This document shows, piece by piece, positions 16,423 to 26,235 of a DNA stretch of 64,000 bases. This DNA is from Sinomonas atrocyanea (lineage in GTDB: Bacteria; Actinomycetota; Actinomycetes; Actinomycetales; Micrococcaceae): NCBI RefSeq assembly GCF_001577305.1, contig NZ_CP014518.1:4346242-4410241 (forward strand). The letters are read 5' to 3'. The notes under the pieces were generated by a model. That model saw only the letters and a list, made by a program, of their open reading frames with translations, was not told the DNA's origin and made no database searches. Position 1 is the stretch's first letter, and every line of letters starts with the position of its first letter. The position numbers were made by a program, and so were the translations under genes.

Positions 16423-16719
16423 TCAGCGGCCGTCCGGCGCCTCCCCCTGGCCCGGGTTCCGCTCTCCGTCCAGCCCGCGGCTGTAGGGCGCGTCGGCTGC
16501 CCCGCCGGCCAGCTCGTTCACGGCGTGGGAGACCAGGTCGCGCTGGACCGCCGGCAGGGCGAGCACCCCGTTGAGGTAGGCGTCTACCTCGTACTCGCCG
16601 GCGTCACCGGCCAGCCCGAAGTAGCGCAGCCACACTTGCCCCGGGGTCAGGCCCGCCTGGTCCATCGCCTCGCGGGTGAGTCTCCATTGCCGCGCGTCGC
16701 CGTCGTGTCCCGTGTCCAT
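16423..16719 (-). CDS. Small conserved-looking protein of unknown function
   Basis: 98 residues, soluble and acidic, with WRLTREAMDQAGLTPGQVWL and EVDAYLNGVLALPAVQRDLV suggesting a compact helical domain. Its ATG is eight bases after the GAF-ANTAR stop, so the two form an operon. No domain is recognised. A role together with the ANTAR regulator is inferred from position. Confidence 0.65.
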   Translation of the reverse strand: MDTGHDGDARQWRLTREAMDQAGLTPGQVWLRYFGLAGDAGEYEVDAYLNGVLALPAVQRDLVSHAVNELAGGAADAPYSRGLDGERNPGQGEAPDGR

Positions 16720-16727
16720 CCCGGGCC

Positions 16728-17444
16728 TCAGAGGACAGGGCGGCCGGCGACGATGTCCTGGGCGGTGTCGCTGAGGGCCCGCTGCTCAAGTCGGGAGAGG
16801 TCGATGATGCGGGAAAGCGCCTCATCGGGACCGAGCCGCTCCCGTTCCATGATGATCCCGGTGGCCATGCGGATCGCGTCACGGTCGGCGATCGCCGCCG
16901 TCATCAGCGCGCTCGCCCGCTGGGCGGCGTCCCGCGCCTGCAGGTTGGCCAGCATGATGGCCGCGGGACGGGCCAGCATCTCGAGGAGGCGCAGGTCGTG
17001 CGCGCTGAACATCCCGGCCTTGTCCGAGTAGACCTTCATTGCCCCGATGGGGGTCCCCCCTGAGATGAGGGGTGCGCTCAGCGCCGAGCGCAGGCCCAGC
17101 GAGGCGGCCGCCCGGGTCCAGAGGGGCCAGCGCGTCTCGGTCCCGATGTCCTCGATCGTCTGGCTCGTGCCCTCGGCCCAGGCACTCAGGCAGAGGCCCT
17201 GCCCCATCTCGTACTGCAGGCGGTCGGCCTCGAGGACCACCTCGTCGGTCGCGCCGGTGCTGGTCTTGCGGCCGCGCCCGTCGATCAGGGTGGCCCCGGC
17301 ACCGGAGGCATGCGGAATGGCCTCCTTCGCCGCCAGGGCTAGGGACTGCACGGCCTCCTCGGCCGACTCCCTCGTCAGCAGGAGGTCCGCGAGCCGCGCC
17401 GTCAGCCAGGCCAGCTCCTGCGCGAGCGGGAAGTCGTCCGTCAT
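16728..17444 (-). CDS. GAF and ANTAR domain regulator
   Basis: 238 residues. The GAF domain spans about 20-165 (GQGLCLSAWAEGTSQTIEDI, LRSALSAPLISGGTPIGAMK). The ANTAR domain follows at about 175-235 with ALMTAAIADRDAIRMATGII and the paired aromatic/Ala-rich helices that bind RNA. ANTAR proteins prevent transcription termination by binding tandem hairpins when the sensor domain is active. The ATG at 17444 follows GAGGGGGC. A second GAF-ANTAR gene is at 33442-34182. Confidence 0.9.
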   Translation of the reverse strand: MTDDFPLAQELAWLTARLADLLLTRESAEEAVQSLALAAKEAIPHASGAGATLIDGRGRKTSTGATDEVVLEADRLQYEMGQGLCLSAWAEGTSQTIEDIGTETRWPLWTRAAASLGLRSALSAPLISGGTPIGAMKVYSDKAGMFSAHDLRLLEMLARPAAIMLANLQARDAAQRASALMTAAIADRDAIRMATGIIMERERLGPDEALSRIIDLSRLEQRALSDTAQDIVAGRPVL

Positions 17445-17754
17445 CGGCGGTGCCCCCTCGTGCAGCTCAACGCGTCCATGGTCGCCTCTCGTATCGCACA
17501 AAGGATCGTACAGAGCCAGTCTCGCGCATCCGGACCCGATCAGGAACGGCGCCGCGCAGGCCTCGGTATCAGCTCCGGATGAGCTGGGGGTCCCACCTAA
17601 CTGAGAGTTTGCTGGCAATCCTGTTCGCGCTCTTGTCGCGGTGCCGGAGGCCTGCGAGTCTCGGTTCGTCGGCGTGACGGATCTTGTCAATTTTGCGGAG
17701 GGCCCGTCTCCCCCGGCGTCACCATCGCGTTGTCCCCAACCAGAAGGGCATGAC
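17445..17754. other. Intergenic region between GAF-ANTAR and the S53 protease
   Basis: 310 bases between divergent genes that must hold both promoters. On the minus strand TTTGTGCGATAC lies about 60 bases before the ANTAR start. On the plus strand CTTGTCAATTTTGCGG lies about 60 bases before the protease start. No hairpin pair for the ANTAR protein and no open frame of note was seen. Confidence 0.35.
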
Positions 17755-18960
17755 ATGAGGAAGCTCCTCGCCGCAGCGGCGGCAGGCCTGCTGCTCGCGG
17801 GCGTCGCCGCCGCGGCTCCGGCGTCGGCATCACCCGGGCCGAACCAGCACTCGGACCGCTCGATCCAGGTGTGCGCAGCGCCGCGCGCCGGCGACGCCGC
17901 GTGCACCGCCCGGCAGGCGGCCGACCCGGCGGGCAAGCCCATCACGGGCAACGCCGCCCCGCCGTCCACGGCCCTCACCCCCACCCAGCTGCAGAACGCC
18001 TACAAGCTCACCGGCGCGACCTCCGGAGGGCGGACGGTGGCCATCGTGGACGCCTACGGGTACCCGAACCTCGAGCGGGACCTCGGAGTGTACCGCCAGC
18101 AGTTCGGCCTTCCCGCGTGCACCTCCGCTAACGGCTGCCTCACCGTGCGCAACCAGACCGGCGGCACGAGCCTTCCGCGGTTCGACCTCGGCTGGTCGCA
18201 GGAGCAGGCACTCGACGTCGACGCCGTCTCCGCCGCCTGCCCCGACTGCAAGATCGCGGTCTTCCAGGCCAAGTCGGCGAGCTTCGCGGACCTCGGCACG
18301 GCCGTGCAGACTGCGGCCAAGACCCCCGGCGTCGTGGCGATCTCCAACTCCTACGGCGGCTCGGACGCCGCGGACGCGACCTATGGCAAGTACTACAACT
18401 TCCCGGGCATCGCGGTGACCGCGAGCACCGGGGACAACGGCTACCAGGGCGGGTCCTACCCGGCGTCCTCGAGCTACGTCACGGCGGTGGGCGGCACCTC
18501 CCTCACGGCCGCCTCGAACACCCGCGGCTGGTCCGAGTCCGCGTGGAGCGGCGCCGGCTCCGGCTGCTCGACGTACAACGCCGCCCTCCCGGCGGCCGCC
18601 CCATTCAACACCGGGTGCGCGAACCGGGCCATGGCGGACGTCTCGGCCGCGGCCGACCCGAACTACGGCGGCCTGGCCGTCTACTACCCGACCTCGAGCA
18701 CGTCCTCGACGTGGGGCCAGTTCGGCGGCACAAGCGAGTCCTCGCCCATCATCGCCTCGGTGTACGCCCTCAGCGGCACCACGGGCTCCGCAGCGACGGG
18801 AACGTACGCGAACTCGATCCCGTACGGCCACTCCTCGAGCCTGTTCGACGTGACGAGCGGCTCGAACGGCACGTGCCCCACGTCCCAGTGGTGCACCGCC
18901 GGCGCAGGGTGGGACGGCCCCACGGGCCTCGGCACGCCGAACGGGGTGGGCGGCTTCTAG
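17755..18960 (+). CDS. Secreted S53 (sedolisin) family protease
   Basis: 401 residues. A Sec signal peptide (MRKLLAAAAAGLLLAGVAAA, cleavage after ASA near 26) comes first. The catalytic residues are Glu150 and Asp154 in WSQEQALDVD, the oxyanion Asp227 in STGDNGY, and nucleophile Ser327 in FGGTSESSP. The calcium site is FDVTSG...GWDGPTGLGTP at the end. S53 enzymes are serine-carboxyl proteases often active at acid pH. Only about 45 residues separate signal and core, so the large activation prodomain usual in the family is missing, as in several short actinobacterial members. A strong terminator follows. Confidence 0.9.
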   Translation: MRKLLAAAAAGLLLAGVAAAAPASASPGPNQHSDRSIQVCAAPRAGDAACTARQAADPAGKPITGNAAPPSTALTPTQLQNAYKLTGATSGGRTVAIVDAYGYPNLERDLGVYRQQFGLPACTSANGCLTVRNQTGGTSLPRFDLGWSQEQALDVDAVSAACPDCKIAVFQAKSASFADLGTAVQTAAKTPGVVAISNSYGGSDAADATYGKYYNFPGIAVTASTGDNGYQGGSYPASSSYVTAVGGTSLTAASNTRGWSESAWSGAGSGCSTYNAALPAAAPFNTGCANRAMADVSAAADPNYGGLAVYYPTSSTSSTWGQFGGTSESSPIIASVYALSGTTGSAATGTYANSIPYGHSSSLFDVTSGSNGTCPTSQWCTAGAGWDGPTGLGTPNGVGGF

Positions 18961-18968
18961 CCACCTGC

Positions 18969-19018
18969 GCTGAGGGGTCGTGTCCCTGCCGATCGCGGCA
19001 GGCACACGACCCCTCAGC
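18969..19018. terminator. Strong hairpin terminator after the S53 protease
   Basis: A perfect 15-bp stem (GCTGAGGGGTCGTGT / ACACGACCCCTCAGC) holds an inner stem (CTGCCG / CGGCAG). Its left arm, TGAGGGGTCGTGTCCCTGC, matches 18 of 19 bases of a sequence inside hrpB at 42128-42146. Confidence 0.85.
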
Positions 19019-19048
19019 TGTCGGGGCCGGCTGGCTCAGGCGAGCTGC

Positions 19049-20428
19049 TCAGGCGGTCGCGGGGACGACGCCGGCCACGCGCCGTGCCGGGTGGTCGGCG
19101 GCGAGGCGCGGGCCGGCTCCCAGGACGGTCCCCCGGAACGTCGCTCCGGGGGCAGCCTCGGCGAGGAGCCCGCGACGGCGCAGCTCGGGCGAGACGAGCC
19201 GGGCGAACTCGAGCAGGTCTGCCGGCCGCACGGCCGAGGTCAGGTTGAACCCGTCCACGCCGCCCTCATCGGCGAAGCGCTCGAGCTCGTCCACGACCGT
19301 GGCCGGCGAGCCGACGATCACCGGCCCTCGGCCGCCGATCGAGACGAACTTCGCGACCTCGCGCAGCGTCCACGTCCGCTCCGGGTCCAGGAGCGTGAAC
19401 TGGGCGAGGGCGGACTGGTTGGCCTCGCTCCTGATGTACGTCAGCGGCGCGTCCTGGTCCAGCCCTGAGAGGTCCACGCCCGTCCAGCCGGCGAACAGCG
19501 CGAGCGCGGCGTCGGTGTCCACGTAGGACTCGTACTCGGCGAGCTTCGCGGCGGCGGCCTCGTCCGTCTCGGCCACGATCACGGTCGCGAGGTTGAACGC
19601 CTTCACGGAGTCCGGCGCGCGGCCGGCGGCGGCGAGTTCCGCCCTGAGCCCGTCGGTGAACTTCTTCGCCTGCGCGGGCGTGGAGCTGGAGAAGAACACG
19701 GCCTCGGCATGCTTCGCGGCGAAGGCCTTGCCGCGGGCCGAGGCGCCGGCCTGGAAGAGCAGGGGGGTCCGCTGCGGGGAGGGTCCGACCAAGGCGGGGC
19801 CGGGCACCCGGTAGGCGTCGCCGTCGTGCGCGATCCCGCGGACCCCGGCGGGGTCGGCGAAGAGGTTCGCGGCGGCGTCGGCGACCAGCGCGCCGTCGTC
19901 CACCGAGCCCTCCCACAGCTTGTAGACCACGTCCATGAATTCCTCGGCGCGATCGTAGCGCTCATCGTGCGGCACCTGGGTGTCGAGGCCGAGGTTCCGC
20001 GCGGCCGACTCCTGGTAGGAGGTGACGATGTTCCACGCGAGCCGGCCGCCCGTGAGGTGGTCCAGCGTGCCGAACCGGCGGGCCAGGAGGTAGGGGTGGT
20101 CGTAGGTGACGGAGGCGGTGACGCCGAAGCCGAGCCGCTCGGTGGCCGCCGCGAGGGCGGACACGATCAGCAGCGGGTCGAGGGCCGGGTACTGGACCCC
20201 GCCGCGGACGGCCGCGTCGGCGCTGCCGCCGTAGACGTCGTACTGGCCGAGCACGTCCGCGAAGAAGATCCCGTGGAAGCCGCCGTCCTCGAGGGCCTTG
20301 GCGAGCCCGGTCCAGTAGCCCAGCTCCGCGAAGCGGTGGGCCTGCGAGTCGGGGTGTCGCCACAGGCCCGGCGACTGGTGCACCGGCACGAGCATCTCGA
20401 ACGCGTTCAGCAGCAGGGGCTTGGTCAC
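19049..20428 (-). CDS. NtaA/SnaA/DszA-family flavin-dependent monooxygenase (LLM class)
   Basis: 459 residues, the length of this LLM branch. WRHPDSQAHRFAELGYWTGL and GFHGIFFADVLGQYDVYGG are at the N-terminus, and GRLAWNIVTSYQESAARNLG is the signature flavin/substrate segment. LLFQAGASARGKAFAAKHAE and VIVGSPATVVDELERFADEG complete it. Known members oxidise nitrilotriacetate, dibenzothiophene sulfone, alkyl sulfur compounds and similar molecules with FMNH2. The start is GTG at 20428 after GGAAGG. It is cotranscribed with an MFS importer 67 bases upstream, and the pair lies behind a SAM-type riboswitch, which points to an organosulfur or methionine-related substrate. Confidence 0.9.
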   Translation of the reverse strand: MTKPLLLNAFEMLVPVHQSPGLWRHPDSQAHRFAELGYWTGLAKALEDGGFHGIFFADVLGQYDVYGGSADAAVRGGVQYPALDPLLIVSALAAATERLGFGVTASVTYDHPYLLARRFGTLDHLTGGRLAWNIVTSYQESAARNLGLDTQVPHDERYDRAEEFMDVVYKLWEGSVDDGALVADAAANLFADPAGVRGIAHDGDAYRVPGPALVGPSPQRTPLLFQAGASARGKAFAAKHAEAVFFSSSTPAQAKKFTDGLRAELAAAGRAPDSVKAFNLATVIVAETDEAAAAKLAEYESYVDTDAALALFAGWTGVDLSGLDQDAPLTYIRSEANQSALAQFTLLDPERTWTLREVAKFVSIGGRGPVIVGSPATVVDELERFADEGGVDGFNLTSAVRPADLLEFARLVSPELRRRGLLAEAAPGATFRGTVLGAGPRLAADHPARRVAGVVPATA

Positions 20429-20495
20429 GGGGTTCCTTCCGGATTCGGGTTCCGTGGGCGGGGACTTGGGGGGGCGGACGACGGCGGGCGGCGCC

Positions 20496-21839
20496 TCAGG
20501 CGCCCGCTCCGCCCTCCGCGGTGGCCGGCTGGGCGGCGCGGAGGCCGACCGGGTCCTTGGCGGCGAGGGCCGCCGCCGTGGTGAGGACGCCGAGCACGGC
20601 GAACCAGCCGCACACGAGCCACGGCGCCCCGCCCCCGGCCTGGAGCAGGGCCGCGGCGACGAGCGGGGTGACCGCCGCGGAGAGCACGGTGCCGACCTGG
20701 TAGCCGAACGAGACTCCCGAATAGCGCAGCTCGGTGGGGAACTGCTCGGCGAACCACGCGGCCTGGGGGCCGTAGATCGCGTCATGGAGGATGTTCATCC
20801 CGACGAGGAGCACGAGCGGGAGGAAGGCCAGGCTGCCATGGTCGAGGAACCAGAAGAACGGCCAGATGAGCACCACGACGCCCACGGACGCCCCGACGGC
20901 GATGCGCCGGCGTCCGATCCGGTCGGAGAGCCAACCCCAGAACGGGCCCGAGAGCAGCCCGATGGCGGAGACGATGAGGATCGCGGCCAGGCCCGAGGTG
21001 GTGTCGTGGCGGCGGTCCTTGAGGTACCCGAGGATGTACACGGTCATGAGCGTGTAGATGGCGGGCTGGACGAGCCGCATACCGATGGTCACGAGGATTC
21101 CGCGCGGGTGCTCGCGCAGCACGCGCGCCACGGGCCGGGCCACGGTGCGCGCGGCATCCTTGACCGCCGTGAACTCCTCTGCGTCGGTCACGCCCAGGCG
21201 GATCCACAGGCCGATCAGGACGAGGACGCCGGAGAGGAGGAACGGCAGCCGCCACCCGAACGACTGGAACTGCTCAGGGGTGAGGAACCCCTGCGTGAGC
21301 GCGTACGCGCCGGTGGCCAGGAGCATGCCGGCCGCCGAGCCCACCTGCGTGAACGAGCCGAAGAGTCCGCGCCGGCCGGCCGGGGCGTGCTCGACGGAGA
21401 GCAGCGCGGAGCCGCCCCACTCGGCGCCGGCGGAGAGGCCCTGGATGAGCCGGAGTCCCACGAGTCCCACCACGGCGAGGATGCCGATGGAGGCATAGTT
21501 CGGCAGGACGCCGATGAGGGTGGAGGCGATGCCCATGGTCAGCAGGGAGGCCACGAGCAGGGCCTTGCGGCCGATCCGGTCCCCGAGGTGGCCGGAGATG
21601 ACGCCGCCGAGGGGCCGCGCGATGAACCCGACCGCGTAGGTGGCGAACGAGGCCAGGACGCCCACGAGCGGGCTCGCGTCGGGGAAGAACTGCTTGTTGA
21701 ACACGAGGGCCGAGGCCGTGCCGTAGAGGTAGAAGTCGTACCACTCGATGGTGGTGCCGACGAACGCCGAGGCGAGGATGCGGCGCTTGGCGCGCAGGGC
21801 GGTGCCGAGTCCCGGCTCGGTTCTCAGGAGGGTGGCCAT
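20496..21839 (-). CDS. MHS-family MFS transporter
   Basis: 447 residues, twelve helices. The N-terminal GTTIEWYDFYLYGTASALVF and the ISGHLGDRIGRKALLV loop mark the metabolite:H+ symporter (MHS) branch, which imports carboxylates, betaines, shikimate and similar compounds. AGAEWGGSALLSVEHAPAGR is the second conserved loop. The ATG at 21839 follows AGAGGA. It is the first gene after the SAM-type riboswitch and is followed by the flavin monooxygenase, so it probably imports that enzyme's substrate. Confidence 0.9.
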   Translation of the reverse strand: MATLLRTEPGLGTALRAKRRILASAFVGTTIEWYDFYLYGTASALVFNKQFFPDASPLVGVLASFATYAVGFIARPLGGVISGHLGDRIGRKALLVASLLTMGIASTLIGVLPNYASIGILAVVGLVGLRLIQGLSAGAEWGGSALLSVEHAPAGRRGLFGSFTQVGSAAGMLLATGAYALTQGFLTPEQFQSFGWRLPFLLSGVLVLIGLWIRLGVTDAEEFTAVKDAARTVARPVARVLREHPRGILVTIGMRLVQPAIYTLMTVYILGYLKDRRHDTTSGLAAILIVSAIGLLSGPFWGWLSDRIGRRRIAVGASVGVVVLIWPFFWFLDHGSLAFLPLVLLVGMNILHDAIYGPQAAWFAEQFPTELRYSGVSFGYQVGTVLSAAVTPLVAAALLQAGGGAPWLVCGWFAVLGVLTTAAALAAKDPVGLRAAQPATAEGGAGA

Positions 21840-21913
21840 ACAGGTCCTCTTCGGGTCGCGGCGCGAGGCTCGCTCAGGCGCCATACTTACGGCGCCGGGG
21901 GCCCGCGCGCCGT

Positions 21914-21996
21914 CGAATCCTCACCTGGGGCACCCCACTACAGCCGGAGGGTTGCCGTCCGGCAAGCCAGGGCTTGATGCCGGAACTCTTGATTCT
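21914..21996 (-). promoter_or_regulatory. SAM-type riboswitch (SAM-I/IV-like)
   Basis: On the minus strand the RNA reads AATCAAGAG, then GCCGGACGGCAACCCTCC, then GGGGTGCCCCAGGTGA and GATTC. The ends (GAATC / GATTC) form the closing stem. CGGCAACCCTCC with GGTGCCCCAGGTGA is the core seen in actinobacterial SAM-I/IV variant riboswitches. It ends about 75 bases before the MFS start. S-adenosylmethionine would repress the MFS-monooxygenase operon, linking it to sulfur supply. The class is assigned from memory of the consensus. Confidence 0.7.
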
Positions 21997-22070
21997 TCGC
22001 CCAGTCTGCCGGTGGGCGCCCCGCCTGACGAAACGCACCCGTCACGGAGGTTCACACTCGCCCCACCCCG

Positions 22071-22206
22071 CCTTCTGAAGGTCACCTCCTGAAGGTCACC
22101 TCCTGAAGGTCAGCTCCTGAAGGTCAGCTCCTGCGGGAGCGACCCGCTGGACCTGACTTCCAGGACGTGACTTCCAGAAGGTGACCTTCAGGAGGTGACT
22201 TCCAGA
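22071..22206. repeat. 14-bp iterons as a 4+4 inverted array, locus B
   Basis: The left arm has four units (GAAGGTCACCTCCT twice, GAAGGTCAGCTCCT twice). The right arm has four units in the opposite sense (ACCTGACTTCCAG, GACGTGACTTCCAG, AAGGTGACCTTCAG, GAGGTGACTTCCAG). The spacer GCGGGAGCGACCCGC is itself a hairpin. The whole would fold into one long stem. It ends 13 bases after the response-regulator stop codon (minus strand). The unit is the same as at 8612-8690. Confidence 0.85.
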
Positions 22207-22218
22207 CGGAGGGGGGAC

Positions 22219-22935
22219 TCAGTAGTCGGGGTTGCTCGGGATGATGAGCCCCGTCTCGTACCCGTACACGACCGCCTGCACCCGGTCGCGCAGGTGCAGC
22301 TTGGTCAGGATCCGGCGCACGTGGCTCTTCACGGTGGCCTCGGAGAGGAAGAACCGGTGCGCGATCTCCGCGTTGCTCAGGCCCTCGCAGATGGCCCGCA
22401 GGACCTCGAGTTCGCGCGGCGTCAGCTCCTTGAGCAGGGGGTCCGGGGCGGCGCCGCCGTTGCTCCGGGCGGGCGCGCCGCCGCTGCGGACGTAGGTCTC
22501 GAGGAGCCGCTGGGTCACGCGGGGGCTCACGACGGCGTCCCCGCTGGCCACGAGCCGCACGGCCTGGACGAGTTCGGCGGGCGCCACGTCCTTGAGCAGG
22601 AACGCCGAGGCGCCGGCCTGGAGGCCGGAGAACGCGTACTCGTCGAGATCGAAGGTGGTCAGGATGATGACGCGGGCAGGGCTGTGGGCGGCGGCGATGC
22701 GCCGTGTGGCCTCGATGCCGTCCATGACCGGCATCCGCACGTCCATGAGCACCACGTCGGGGCGCAGCGACTCGGTGAGCTTCACGGCCTCGGCGCCGTT
22801 GCCGGCCTCGCCGACCACCTCGATCCCGTCCTCGGACTCGAGGACGAGCCGGAAGCCCATCCGCAGCAGCGGCTGGTCGTCGACGAGCAGGAGCCTCAAG
22901 GGCCCCTCGCCGTGGTGGTGCTCCGTCTCGCTCAT
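22219..22935 (-). CDS. NarL/LuxR-family response regulator
   Basis: 238 residues. The receiver domain has the acidic pair in LLLVDDQPLLRMGF, phospho-acceptor Asp in DVVLMDVRMPVMDG (about 66), Thr in VIILTTFDLDEY and Lys in AFLLKDVAP. The LuxR HTH is at about 170-235 (LTPRELEVLRAICEGLSNAE, SEATVKSHVRRILTKLHLRD). It overlaps its kinase by four bases and is last in the ABC exporter-two-component operon. It probably activates that exporter. Confidence 0.95.
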   Translation of the reverse strand: MSETEHHHGEGPLRLLLVDDQPLLRMGFRLVLESEDGIEVVGEAGNGAEAVKLTESLRPDVVLMDVRMPVMDGIEATRRIAAAHSPARVIILTTFDLDEYAFSGLQAGASAFLLKDVAPAELVQAVRLVASGDAVVSPRVTQRLLETYVRSGGAPARSNGGAAPDPLLKELTPRELEVLRAICEGLSNAEIAHRFFLSEATVKSHVRRILTKLHLRDRVQAVVYGYETGLIIPSNPDY

Positions 22936-24167
22936 GCGTCCCCCTCCGCCCAGTGCTGCTCGTCCACCAGCAGCTCGGTCTCCACGACCCATCCTCCCCC
23001 GGCCCGCGGGCCCGCGCGGAGGGTGCCGCCGTAGAGGGCGGCCCGCTCCCGCATCCCGGCGATGCCGGCTCCCGTCCCGAGGCGAGGCCGCGCGCCGTCG
23101 GCCGCCGCGCCGTCGTTCTCGATCCGGACCCGCACGGTGCTGCCCTCGCGTGCCACCTCGACCTCGACGCGGGAGACCCCGCGCCCGTAGCGGAGCGCGT
23201 TGGTCAGGGACTCCTGGACGATCCGGTAGACGGCGAGCTGGAAGGCGGGGTCCGCGGGCGGGGCGGCCCCGGTGAGTGTGAGGACGGCGGGGAGCCCCGC
23301 GGTCCGGAACCCGGCCACGAGCGACTGCAAGCTCTCGGTGCCGGGGGCGGGTGCGAGGCTTGCCTCCGATGCCGGCTCGCGGAGCACCCCGAGGACGCGG
23401 CGCATGTCCGCCAGGGCGGTGCGCCCGGTACGGGACAGCTCGCCGAGGACCTCCTGGGCCCTGTCCGGGTCCTTCGCGGCGATCTTCGCGGCGCCGTCGC
23501 TGAGGGCGACCATGACCGTGAGCGAGTGCGCGACGACGTCGTGCATCTCCCGGGCGATCCGGTTGCGCTCCTGGACGGAGGCCAGCTCGGCCCTGCGCAT
23601 GGCCCAGGCCCGGATCTCGGCCTGGTGCTCGCGGGTGCCGCGGACCCAGGCTCCGAGCCCGGCGGCGAGGACGTCCATGAGCAACACGGAGACCGCGGCG
23701 ACCAGGCCCACGTAGCGGGCGTTCTCCGGGACGGCGGGGCCGCGGGGGGTGTAGACGAACGCGTAGTAGACGGAGGCGGGGACCGAGGCGAGCACGGATG
23801 CGCCGAAGGCGACGAGCGCCGGGGCTGAGACGGCCACGGCGTAGAGCGCGAAGAAGACCGCCGCGCTCATGACCGAGCTGTTCGGGGACTGGTAGAGCAG
23901 GGCGGCGTCGATCGCCACGGTCACCACCAGCACGGCCCACGGGGACCGGCGCCGCCCCAGCAGGGCCGCCTGCTGGACGGCCAGCAGGGCCAACCGCCAC
24001 CAATTGCCGTGCAGGGCGTACTCGGCGAAGAGCGGCCCCGCGAGGAACGCGGCCGCGGCGACGACGATCCAGTCCATCGCCACGGGACGGTCGGCCAGGT
24101 ACGCGCGGACGCGGCCCCGCCGTGGCGGGACCGCGAGGGCGAGCGCCTGCGCGCCGGGAGCGTGCAC
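22932..24167 (-). CDS. Sensor histidine kinase (HisKA_3 type)
   Basis: 411 residues. Six hydrophobic segments fill about 25-200 with little outside the membrane, as in intramembrane-sensing kinases of antibiotic exporters. The H-box is ERNRIAREMHDVVAHSL and the ATPase domain has QLAVYRIVQESLTNALRYGR with GTGAGIAGMRERAALYGG. GTG at 24167 lies eight bases beyond the permease stop after TAGGAGGACC, which decides the start. It phosphorylates the overlapping response regulator. Confidence 0.92.
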   Translation of the reverse strand: MHAPGAQALALAVPPRRGRVRAYLADRPVAMDWIVVAAAAFLAGPLFAEYALHGNWWRLALLAVQQAALLGRRRSPWAVLVVTVAIDAALLYQSPNSSVMSAAVFFALYAVAVSAPALVAFGASVLASVPASVYYAFVYTPRGPAVPENARYVGLVAAVSVLLMDVLAAGLGAWVRGTREHQAEIRAWAMRRAELASVQERNRIAREMHDVVAHSLTVMVALSDGAAKIAAKDPDRAQEVLGELSRTGRTALADMRRVLGVLREPASEASLAPAPGTESLQSLVAGFRTAGLPAVLTLTGAAPPADPAFQLAVYRIVQESLTNALRYGRGVSRVEVEVAREGSTVRVRIENDGAAADGARPRLGTGAGIAGMRERAALYGGTLRAGPRAGGGWVVETELLVDEQHWAEGDA

Positions 24168-24174
24168 GGTCCTC

Positions 24175-26009
<1,835 letters not shown>

Positions 26010-26235
26010 GACATTCCCCTTCGTGTTCGCATGGTTCCACGCTAGGGCGGCCACCCGGGCGGGCGCGACGACCGCGGGGATGAACTCGCGCGTCCCCCCG
26101 TGGGCGGTGCTCCTCCTCAAGGATGAGTCTGGGCGGAGGAACCCGCGAGGAAAGGCAGGACACACCCACACCTGCCACAGCCCATCCTCGGCCCGGCCAC
26201 AGCCTGCGCATAGCCTCGCGCCCTAGGTTTCACCC

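Noticed and set aside
19049..20428. Two-component flavin system formed with the FMN reductase at 8687-9358
   Set aside because: The genes are 10 kb apart and the monooxygenase is of the NtaA/DszA type, not the branch normally paired with CE1759-like reductases.
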